A stretch of 5,761 nt of DNA from NCBI GenBank assembly GCA_937974135.1, contig CALJIH010000029.1:1-5761 (forward strand), read 5' to 3'. Below the pieces are notes generated by a model that was not told the DNA's origin, searched no databases, and saw only the letters and a list, made by a program, of their open reading frames with translations. The position numbers were made by a program, and so were the translations under genes. The DNA is from an uncultured Cocleimonas sp. (GTDB taxonomy: Bacteria > Pseudomonadota > Gammaproteobacteria > Thiotrichales > Thiotrichaceae). Shown here one piece after another: positions 1 through 4,831 of the stretch. How positions within the stretch are numbered: position 1 is the first letter of the stretch; the number at the start of each line of letters is the position of its first letter.

Positions 1-599
1 AAGATATCAAAGATTGGTAGTTTGATTTTGCCAAAAAATTCCTCGTCATCTGTCCCCATTCCTATACTAATAAAAACTACAATGGGCGTTTGCGTTTGAG
101 CATCTTGGTAGATTTTTTTATTTGCAAGGTAATATGCCGCCATTCTTGCTCCCATACTATGCGCAACTATGGCAATCCGTTTTGCACCTTGAGCGGTCAA
201 TTGACGAATTCCCGCATCAATTCTTGCCGGAACATCTTTCATCAATGGCTCATAATCTTTGCCTTCGGCTTCATTTTTTAAAACAGGTAATTGTAGCGAC
301 AAAGTATTCCACCCTGTTTCTGCCAATTCAACGCGCAATGGTTGTATCACCGCAGGCCAATCAGGATGAATGCCAATTCCATGAAGAATGATCACACCTA
401 GCTCTTTGGGACTTTCAGCTAAGGTTTCGATCGCCAGAAAGTTATGTTTGCCGTTATGCAATTGAATGGCTTCACCATCAAGTAATGAATCACTGATTTG
501 TTCTGCCCAGCGCTTTTCTTTTTCTAAATCACTCGCTATGACATGCTGACTTGAAAAAAAAGAGATTAAGGTGACTAGCAAAAGAATATAGCTTTGCAT
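1..599 (-). CDS. DUF3530 alpha/beta-hydrolase-like exported protein, 3' end off the window
   Basis: An open frame runs from ATG at 599 off the left edge without a stop, giving 199 visible residues; the C-terminus is missing. Residues 1-22 look like a signal peptide: a hydrophobic run (ILLLVTLISFF) followed by HVIA/SD, with probable cleavage after Ala22. This suggests export to the periplasm. The DUF3530 hallmarks follow: HGIGIHPDWP at 73-82, GWNTLSLQLP at 96-105, a nucleophile-elbow-like AHSMG at 136-140 with Ser138 as candidate nucleophile, and KIKLPIFDI at the visible end. The family has an alpha/beta-hydrolase fold, but its substrate is unknown and I assign none. Start choice is uncertain. 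ATG 599 has only a weak GGA about 10 nt upstream and gives a signal peptide without a positive n-region. The in-frame ATG at 674 has a better ribosome site (GGAG) and adds 25 residues beginning MKHKKTPPHF, but those are partly encoded by a dispersed repeat. The gene follows the glycosyltransferase after a spacer of 90-165 nt. Confidence 0.82.
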   Translation of the reverse strand, partial: MQSYILLLVTLISFFSSQHVIASDLEKEKRWAEQISDSLLDGEAIQLHNGKHNFLAIETLAESPKELGVIILHGIGIHPDWPAVIQPLRVELAETGWNTLSLQLPVLKNEAEGKDYEPLMKDVPARIDAGIRQLTAQGAKRIAIVAHSMGARMAAYYLANKKIYQDAQTQTPIVVFISIGMGTDDEEFFGKIKLPIFDI

Positions 600-642
600 A
601 ATCAAGTTATCCGTTTTTATGAAACAAAACGGTAAGCTTGCT

Positions 643-665
643 AAAAAGTGGGGGGGTGTCTTTTT
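643..665 (+). repeat. Dispersed G-rich REP-like element, copy R1
   Basis: AAAAAG, then TGGGGGGGTGT, then CTTTTT: a perfect 6-bp inverted arm pair around an 11-nt G-rich centre. The core matches copies at 1928-1950 (opposite orientation) and 3642-3659 (same orientation) over 17 nt, differing only by G for A at the second centre base. It lies in the 5' region of the DUF3530 gene, between its two candidate start codons. The class (REP-like) is an inference from arms, size and intergenic dispersal; no transposase is visible. Confidence 0.75.
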
Positions 666-679
666 ATGCTTCATATTAA

Positions 680-683
680 CTCC
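680..683 (-). promoter_or_regulatory. Strong Shine-Dalgarno site for the upstream DUF3530 start
   Basis: On the minus strand GGAG sits 5 nt before ATG 674-672. It is the best ribosome-binding sequence near the DUF3530 gene and argues for translation starting at 674 rather than 599. If so, the reading frame passes through repeat R1. Confidence 0.5.
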
Positions 684-763
684 AATTGTCATCTCTGACG
701 TAGAGCTAACCGTAACCGATAATGGGCTGTTTTAAAATATCTAATCAGAATTATCAGTAATAG

Positions 764-1813
764 TTACAGCGCTAACCACTCTGCTGCAATCACATCACCC
801 GACAAATGTTGTATAGAGCCTACAGCATTCTTTTTGAATTTACGGCGTTTCACATCGTTGTAGAAAAGCGTGTCGATGGCCTCACTGAACGCATCAACAT
901 TTTCATTTTCAACTAAAAGTCCGTTTTCATTATGTTTCACTATTTCACGCGGGCCCGTTGGGCAGTCTGTGGCAACCACAGGGCATTGCAACGCAAGTGC
1001 TTCGATTAAGACCATTGGAAATGCCTCTGTTCGACTGCTCAAGGTAAGGAATTTTGCACCAGCAAGATAAGGAAATGGGTTACTCTGTGTGCCAACAAAA
1101 TGTACTTTATCGTATAGCTGTAAAGCATTCACTTGATTCTCTAAACTCCCGCGTAACTCACCGTCACCGACAATAATGAGATCACAATCTTCTTTCATTT
1201 TACTTTTAGCATAAGCATCTATGAGCAAATCATAACGCTTCACTTCGTGAAAACGCCCGAGTGCGACGATATAGGGCTTGGGGTGCTGAAACGGCTCATC
1301 TACCTGTGCCTGCACCGCTTCTGCATCAACTGGGTTATAAATTCGAGAAACATTTTTTAAACCGAAATCACTGCGTAAAATTGATGCAACATCTTCAGAG
1401 ACTGCAATCACATTTTTTACACGATGATAGGTTTGTTTGAGTAAAAATGATTCGAAGAAACTTAACTCGCGTGGATTACAGTGCACCGACAAAGCAGCGT
1501 CTTTGAATACCATAGCCGTCGGAAAATTAGCGGTTTCCATAAAACCATAAACATGATCGTATTGAGCTTCTTCGATATGCGCTTTGAGTTTCTTTGCACG
1601 TTTAAATACGTTAAACACTTTACCTAATAGTTTTGATGACTGTGGGCAGTCCAAGTGCACTAAATCGCCCGGCACTTGATAATGGATTTCATCATCTTGA
1701 AAGATAATGATGCTAACTTCATTCTCTTTTGCTAAGGCATCAGCGAGATTAATAGCCACACGTTGGCCACCGCCAAGGTCTAAATCTGCAATTACAATAG
1801 CGATCTTTTTCAT
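764..1813 (-). CDS. GT4-family (GT-B fold) glycosyltransferase
   Basis: This 349-residue cytosolic or membrane-peripheral enzyme probably transfers a sugar from a nucleotide-sugar donor to a glycan or lipid-linked acceptor. The N-terminal Rossmann half begins MKKIAIVIADLDLGGGQR, with the GGGQR loop at 14-18 typical of acceptor-side domains. The C-terminal donor domain (about 180-320) has ALGRFHEVKR at 184-193, where Arg187 and Lys192 fit the usual phosphate-binding pair, IIVGDGE at 213-219, and the EX7E motif Glu263/Glu271 (EAFPMVLIE). DCPTGPREI at 283-291 follows. No signal peptide or membrane span is visible. Length is slightly short for the family (commonly 360-390) but both domains look intact. 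Start ATG 1813 is the only sensible one, as the GGGQR domain begins at once; its Shine-Dalgarno is poor. It stands alone rather than in a visible polysaccharide cluster, so donor, acceptor and linkage cannot be told. Inverted copies of the G-rich repeat lie on both sides. A lipopolysaccharide or capsule role is only a guess. Confidence 0.93.
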   Translation of the reverse strand: MKKIAIVIADLDLGGGQRVAINLADALAKENEVSIIIFQDDEIHYQVPGDLVHLDCPQSSKLLGKVFNVFKRAKKLKAHIEEAQYDHVYGFMETANFPTAMVFKDAALSVHCNPRELSFFESFLLKQTYHRVKNVIAVSEDVASILRSDFGLKNVSRIYNPVDAEAVQAQVDEPFQHPKPYIVALGRFHEVKRYDLLIDAYAKSKMKEDCDLIIVGDGELRGSLENQVNALQLYDKVHFVGTQSNPFPYLAGAKFLTLSSRTEAFPMVLIEALALQCPVVATDCPTGPREIVKHNENGLLVENENVDAFSEAIDTLFYNDVKRRKFKKNAVGSIQHLSGDVIAAEWLAL

Positions 1814-1898
1814 TAGGTTTTACTGTGTGGGTAATTTATTTGTATGATTATTGATTAATTTTTATACAATTGGAAACCTATGTTGATAGATGGTGCGA

Positions 1899-1920
1899 TT
1901 TAACCGCGGAATCAGTTAAA
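1899..1920. repeat. Inverted repeat TTTAAC-N10-GTTAAA upstream of the glycosyltransferase
   Basis: Perfect 6-bp arms at 1899-1904 and 1915-1920, with a CCGCGG palindrome in the spacer. It lies 86-107 nt upstream of the glycosyltransferase ATG, in the only spacer that could hold that gene's promoter. Its size would suit a dimeric regulator site, but 6-bp AT-rich arms can arise by chance. The right arm is shared with the larger hairpin around repeat R2. Confidence 0.3.
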
Positions 1921-1963
1921 ACAGAATAAAAAAGACACCCCCCTACTTTTGTAAGGTTTTAAC
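1915..1963. repeat. 49-nt inverted-repeat structure enclosing repeat R2
   Basis: GTTAAAAC at 1915-1922 is the exact reverse complement of GTTTTAAC at 1956-1963. Inside this 8-bp stem sits repeat R2, which has its own AAAAG/CTTTT arms (5 bp). The nested arms could fold into one long interrupted hairpin in single-stranded DNA or RNA. The stem is AT-rich and the loop large, so it does not resemble an intrinsic terminator. Confidence 0.5.
1928..1950 (-). repeat. Dispersed G-rich REP-like element, copy R2
   Basis: On the minus strand: AAAAG, TAGGGGGGTGT, CTTTTTT. The 17-nt core is identical to copy R3 and differs at one base from R1. It lies in the 198-nt spacer between ppx and the glycosyltransferase, in the orientation opposite to R1 and R3, so R1 and R2 face each other around the glycosyltransferase gene. 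Confidence 0.75.
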
Positions 1964-2011
1964 AAAACATACTCTTGTACTAGCTTAAGCTTTTTCAATA
2001 ACTTTTATAGA

Positions 2012-3478
2012 TCAAAAAGTCAGATCAAAACCTATTTTAGATAACCAATTTTTTTCTTGAATCAAATCTGCTTCAAGTAACGCCTGTTCATTCAAATCAC
2101 CTTCAACAATCAAATGCAGATGGTTTTCTTTGCCTTCAACGTCAGGATATATTTCAAGATTCTGTCGCGGTCGGTGTAGTAATACCGAAAGACGCAACAA
2201 AACAATCAGATAGATTACTGTAGAACGCTCGTTTTCAGATAACTCATCCAATAACTCAGTAGAAAGTTTTTTGCGCTGTGAACTCACTAATACCGATAAC
2301 CAATGTTGTCTGCGATTAGTAAAACCCGGAATATCCGCGTATTCAAGAATATGTGAGCCTTGTAGGTGATGCTTATCATGGGTAATGCTCATACCCAATT
2401 CATGGAGATCAGCCGCCCAACCTAGAGTTTGTTTTCGCTTTTTCGACAAACCCCAACTTTTTCGTAATTTTTTAAAGCAATGTAGTGCCGTTTTTTTAAC
2501 CAAAGTCGCGTGAGTCACATCGATATTAAATCTCTGGGTTAAATCACGCACGCTACGATCACGAACATCTTCGTGTTTAATTCTGCCCAATAAATCGTAA
2601 AGTAAGCCTTCTCGAAGAGCACCTTCGGACACCTTCATGGTATCAATTCTGAGTGCTTCAAATACCGCGATCAAAATAGCTAAGCCACCCGCATATACAG
2701 GAATACGTTCGCTATTAATCATCGGTAAGTCGATGTTATCAATCGTTTTCATTTCGATTAATCGACCCCGTATTTTATACAGTCCATCTAAAGTGATTTT
2801 GTATCGATCAAAACCAAATACTCGAATTATCTCACGTGTCGCTTTAATTGTTCCCGAAGAACCAATAGCTGATTCCCAATTAGTTGATGAATATTCTTTT
2901 TCAATAGGCAAAATCTCTAGGCGCAAAGCGATATTTGCCGCTTTCCAGTTTTTAGCAGATAGTTTTCCATCTGCAAAAAAACGTTTTGTGGCGCTAACCG
3001 AACCAAAATTCAGGCTTTCTAGAACTTTAGATTCAAACATTTCACCGATAATAAATTCCGTACTACCACCACCAATATCAATAACTAATTGGTTTCCTTT
3101 ATCATCAGAAAGGGTATGCGATACACCCAAATACACCAAACGTGCTTCTTCACGACCTGGAATAATTTCTATGCGATGCCCAAGGGCTTCATTTGCTTTA
3201 CGTAAGAATTTCTTAGATTGATTCATGGTGCGCAAGGTATTAGTACCCGCGGCACGCACACAACTCTGATCTAAATGACGAATACGATCACCAAAACGTC
3301 GCAAGCAGTTCAATGCTTTTTCCGCGACAATCTCATCCATATTATTATTTTCGTCGAGACCACCACGCAGTCGAACCATCTCTTTCATTTGGTCGACCAT
3401 AGCAAAGGTACCGTTTTCATCAACGCGAGCTACGATCATATGGAAACTATTGGAACCGAGATCAACGGCGGCGATCAT
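2012..3478 (-). CDS. ppx: Exopolyphosphatase Ppx (Ppx/GppA family)
   Basis: Ppx removes terminal phosphates from inorganic polyphosphate in the cytoplasm; family members also act on pppGpp. From ATG 3478 the protein has 488 residues. The ASKHA ATPase-like half carries AAVDLGSNSFHM (3-14, phosphate 1), GTNTLR (78-83), IIPGREEARL (105-114, where Glu111 aligns by motif with the catalytic Glu121 of E. coli Ppx), DIGGGSTE (134-141, phosphate 2) and GSSGTIKA (206-213). The C-terminal half is the HD-like domain, with WAADLHELG (354-362) and scattered histidines at about 367-376. GGGSTE and GTNTLR favour Ppx over GppA, whose E. coli form has GGASTE and ATATLR. The start is uncertain. The frame stays open to a TTG at 3598, adding 40 residues, and E. 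coli Ppx has 14 residues before AAVDLGSNS, so an upstream non-ATG start (TTG 3598 or 3566-3568) is possible. The gene is not beside ppk here. It follows yidD after a long spacer, so it probably has its own promoter. Confidence 0.95.
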   Translation of the reverse strand: MIAAVDLGSNSFHMIVARVDENGTFAMVDQMKEMVRLRGGLDENNNMDEIVAEKALNCLRRFGDRIRHLDQSCVRAAGTNTLRTMNQSKKFLRKANEALGHRIEIIPGREEARLVYLGVSHTLSDDKGNQLVIDIGGGSTEFIIGEMFESKVLESLNFGSVSATKRFFADGKLSAKNWKAANIALRLEILPIEKEYSSTNWESAIGSSGTIKATREIIRVFGFDRYKITLDGLYKIRGRLIEMKTIDNIDLPMINSERIPVYAGGLAILIAVFEALRIDTMKVSEGALREGLLYDLLGRIKHEDVRDRSVRDLTQRFNIDVTHATLVKKTALHCFKKLRKSWGLSKKRKQTLGWAADLHELGMSITHDKHHLQGSHILEYADIPGFTNRRQHWLSVLVSSQRKKLSTELLDELSENERSTVIYLIVLLRLSVLLHRPRQNLEIYPDVEGKENHLHLIVEGDLNEQALLEADLIQEKNWLSKIGFDLTF

Positions 3479-3641
3479 CTCAGGATATTCTTCGGTATTT
3501 GTTTGATTTATTTTGTTTTCTGTAGAAATAACTTCTGCCCATTTTGTCTTGTTATATTGATTTAACAATAACTTGAGCTTAATTTTGATGCAAACCAAAA
3601 CTTCCAGTATTTATAAATTCTATTTGGTTTTTAAAATCATC

Positions 3642-3659
3642 AAAAAGTAGGGGGGTGTC
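3642..3659 (+). repeat. Dispersed G-rich REP-like element, copy R3
   Basis: AAAAAG, TAGGGGGGTGT, C. The core is identical to R2 over 17 nt. The right arm is degraded (CATTT instead of CTTTT), so the flanking inverted repeat seen in R1 and R2 is broken. It lies in the spacer between yidD and ppx. Confidence 0.72.
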
Positions 3660-3660
3660 A

Positions 3661-3723
3661 TTTCGACAAGATCAATACAAGACTTCTACATATTTTGACT
3701 AAGCTCAGTACGAGCGTTCAACA
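3661..3723 (+). repeat. Two imperfect ~30-bp direct repeats beside R3
   Basis: Unit A at 3661-3690 and unit B at 3693-3723 align end to end with 23 of 30 positions equal and a one-base gap. Shared blocks in order are TTT, GAC, AAG, TCA, TAC, AG, TTC and ACA. The units start 32 nt apart. Unit B contains GCTC-AGTAC-GAGC (3704-3707 and 3712-3715), a small hairpin lost in unit A. The pair begins inside the degraded right arm of R3. I infer an old duplication or a decayed repeat cluster. Confidence 0.5.
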
Positions 3724-3738
3724 GAACTGTTTTTTATA

Positions 3739-3969
3739 CTAACTTTTTTTATTTTTTGAATCAGGAACTGGGTCATATCCACCTTTGCCCCATGGATGAC
3801 ATTTACCAATCCGTTTTACCCCTAACCACGAACCTTTAATTGCACCATGTTGTTCAATAGCTTGTTGTGTATAACTCGAACACGTTGGTTCGAAACGGCA
3901 ACTACTGCCAAGAACAGGACTAAGAAATAATTGATAAGCGCGGATTATTTTAAGCAATATCCATTTCAT
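3739..3969 (-). CDS. yidD: YidD, membrane protein insertion efficiency factor
   Basis: A 76-residue protein of the YidD family (E. coli 85). It associates with the inner membrane and helps the YidC/Sec route insert membrane proteins. Nearly every family signature is present: an amphipathic N-terminal helix (MKWILLKIIRAYQLFLSP), LGSSCRFEPTCSSY at 20-33 with Cys24 and Cys30, QAIEQHG at 36-42, KRIGKCHPWG at 52-61 with Cys57, and GGYDPVP at 63-69. There is no signal peptide, and the short lysine-rich tail is ordinary. ATG 3969 lies 5 nt after the hisI stop, with only a weak AAG upstream, so translation is probably coupled to hisI. The common setting for this gene is between rnpA and yidC; here it is paired with hisI instead, with no sign of rpmH, rnpA or yidC. 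The family call is secure; the molecular mechanism is poorly known. Confidence 0.97.
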   Translation of the reverse strand: MKWILLKIIRAYQLFLSPVLGSSCRFEPTCSSYTQQAIEQHGAIKGSWLGVKRIGKCHPWGKGGYDPVPDSKNKKS

Positions 3970-3974
3970 GAAAT

Positions 3975-4352
3975 TTACTTATACAGTTCGGCAGGATCAA
4001 TCAAAGGATCAGAATCAATTTTTAGTACGCCATTTTCTTCAACTTGATAGAAACAAGTGCGACGACCTGTATGACAAGCTGGGCCAGTTTGATCAACCAA
4101 CAAAAGTAAGGTATCAGCGTCACAGTCAACCCGAAATTCTTTTAGCATTTGAATTTGTCCAGAACTCTCACCTTTGCGCCAAAAGTCCTGACGTGAACGC
4201 GACCAATAACACACACGACCCGTTTTTAATGTTTCAGCAATCGAGGCTTTATTCATCCACGCCATCATTAACACTTCATTGCTGTCATGCTGTTGAGCGA
4301 CGGCAGGGATTAATCCATCGTCATTAAATTTTAGATTATCGATAAAAGTCAT
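3975..4352 (-). CDS. hisI: Phosphoribosyl-AMP cyclohydrolase HisI (monofunctional)
   Basis: This cytoplasmic enzyme catalyses the third step of histidine biosynthesis: it opens the adenine ring of phosphoribosyl-AMP to give ProFAR. The 125-residue protein covers the whole cyclohydrolase domain. Visible motifs are LIPAVAQ at 14-20, EVLMMAWMN at 26-34, YWSRSRQDFWRKGESSG at 49-65, the metal-binding DCDAD at 76-80 (Asp76, Asp78 and Asp80 for Mg; Cys77 for Zn) and GPACHTGRRTCFY at 90-102 with zinc ligands Cys93 and Cys100. There is no fused HisE (pyrophosphohydrolase) domain, unlike the E. coli bifunctional protein, so a separate hisE should exist elsewhere. The start at ATG 4352 is 8 nt after the stop of the DUF971 gene, and yidD begins 5 nt after its own stop. 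It is therefore the middle gene of a likely three-gene operon, away from any his operon visible here. Confidence 0.97.
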   Translation of the reverse strand: MTFIDNLKFNDDGLIPAVAQQHDSNEVLMMAWMNKASIAETLKTGRVCYWSRSRQDFWRKGESSGQIQMLKEFRVDCDADTLLLLVDQTGPACHTGRRTCFYQVEENGVLKIDSDPLIDPAELYK

Positions 4353-4360
4353 GTAACTTA

Positions 4361-4759
4361 TCAGTCTGGTTTGTAGGTTTGCACAGTCGACAATGAAGGT
4401 GCTTTGTCACGCGGATGCCCTGCTTCTTCACAGCGCGCAAGATAATCGTTCCAGTATTCTTCGTAATCATCGCCGAGTTCGCGCAATAAACCCCAATCGT
4501 ATAAGCCGCTATCGTGATTATCATCAAACACGAGTTTGATCGCATAATGGCCGACAGGCTCAATCGCTTTGATATTTACGTCTTGTTTACCCAGCTGCAA
4601 CACTTCTTGTCCTGGTCCGTGGCCACGAACCTCAGCCGATGGAGAATACACACGTAAATATTCAACGGGTAAATTATGCGTTACGCCATCGGGCCATGTG
4701 AGCTCTAACACGCGTGAAGTTTGATGCAATGCAATATCAGTGGGTGTCATTTTTGCCAT
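4361..4759 (-). CDS. DUF971 / gamma-butyrobetaine hydroxylase-like N-terminal domain protein
   Basis: A 132-residue single-domain protein of the DUF971 (GBBH-like N-terminal) family. The pattern is clear: PTDIALHQTSRVLELTWPDG (6-25), LRVYSPSAEVRGHGPGQ (35-51), GKQDVNIKAIEPVGHYAIKL (57-76) and FDDNHDSGLYDWGLLREL (78-95). After about residue 115 comes a divergent polar tail. The same domain occurs at the N-terminus of gamma-butyrobetaine hydroxylases and as the C-terminal part of plant HCF101, an iron-sulfur carrier, but the stand-alone bacterial form has no established function. The cysteines used for zinc in the hydroxylases are not evident; Cys110 is the only cysteine. There is no signal peptide, so it is probably cytoplasmic. 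ATG 4759 has AGGA 7 nt upstream; a second ATG at 4750 would drop three residues. It follows hslU by 72 nt, an arrangement I recall from other gammaproteobacteria such as Pseudomonas, and it leads the hisI-yidD pair. Confidence 0.93.
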   Translation of the reverse strand: MAKMTPTDIALHQTSRVLELTWPDGVTHNLPVEYLRVYSPSAEVRGHGPGQEVLQLGKQDVNIKAIEPVGHYAIKLVFDDNHDSGLYDWGLLRELGDDYEEYWNDYLARCEEAGHPRDKAPSLSTVQTYKPD

Positions 4760-4766
4760 AATAATT

Positions 4767-4770
4767 TCCT
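4767..4770 (-). promoter_or_regulatory. Shine-Dalgarno site of the DUF971 gene
   Basis: AGGA on the minus strand, 7 nt before ATG 4759. This supports the longer start over the internal ATG at 4750. Confidence 0.6.
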
Positions 4771-4792
4771 AAAGCTTTACCAAAAGCATAAC

Positions 4793-4816
4793 GTTTATCC
4801 GTAAATTTACCATAAC
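4793..4816. repeat. AT-rich imperfect palindrome between hslU and the DUF971 gene
   Basis: A perfect 10-bp palindrome, GTAAATTTAC (4801-4810), is flanked by partly matching arms GTTTATCC and CATAAC. The block TTTACC...CATAAC also appears twice in this spacer (about 4776-4792 and 4805-4816). It sits 34-57 nt upstream of the DUF971 ATG, where a regulator or promoter element could lie. It lacks a GC stem and U-run, so it is not a normal terminator for hslU. Confidence 0.35.
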
Positions 4817-4831
4817 ACTTATGGCAGAGTA

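Larger units (their letters stand above)
3599..3738. other. Spacer between yidD and the ppx open frame, repeat-rich
   Basis: No gene is supported in this stretch. It holds repeat R3 and a two-copy degenerate direct repeat, listed separately. A TATAAA on the minus strand at 3615-3610 could be a -10 box for ppx, but no convincing -35 lies 16-18 nt upstream. GGAAG at 3605-3601 is only about 2 nt from TTG 3598, too close for a normal ribosome site. No clear rho-independent terminator follows yidD. Confidence 0.45.

Noticed and set aside
650..656. G-quadruplex potential of the repeat elements
   Set aside because: Each copy has a single run of six or seven G bases rather than four G-tracts, so an intramolecular quadruplex is not supported.
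1956..1968. GTTTTAACAAAAC as a terminator for ppx
   Set aside because: The 5-bp AT-only stem is too weak, with no adjacent U-run; it is better explained as part of the inverted repeat around R2.
1982..1991. AGCTTAAGCT palindrome followed by T bases, just after ppx
   Set aside because: There is no loop between the arms, so it cannot form a usual terminator hairpin, and 10-bp palindromes of this kind are common.
2637..3221. 194-codon open frame on the plus strand
   Set aside because: It is fully antisense to ppx, has no recognisable domain and no ribosome site, and its composition is what a mirror of the ppx frame gives.
3716..3736. GTTC-AACA-GAAC and ACAG-AA-CTGT followed by a T-run, terminator-like on the plus strand
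   Set aside because: The stems are only 4 bp, and no plus-strand gene precedes it; read on the minus strand there is no U-run after the stem.
4336..4563. 75-codon minus-strand open frame overlapping hisI and the DUF971 gene
   Set aside because: It is a shifted frame of two securely identified genes and shows no family motif.
4739..4754. AGTGGGTGTCATTTTT resembles the G-rich repeat core
   Set aside because: It has three rather than six G bases and lies in the N-terminal codons of the DUF971 protein (KMTPT), which fit the family's usual start. Coincidence is more likely than a fourth copy.
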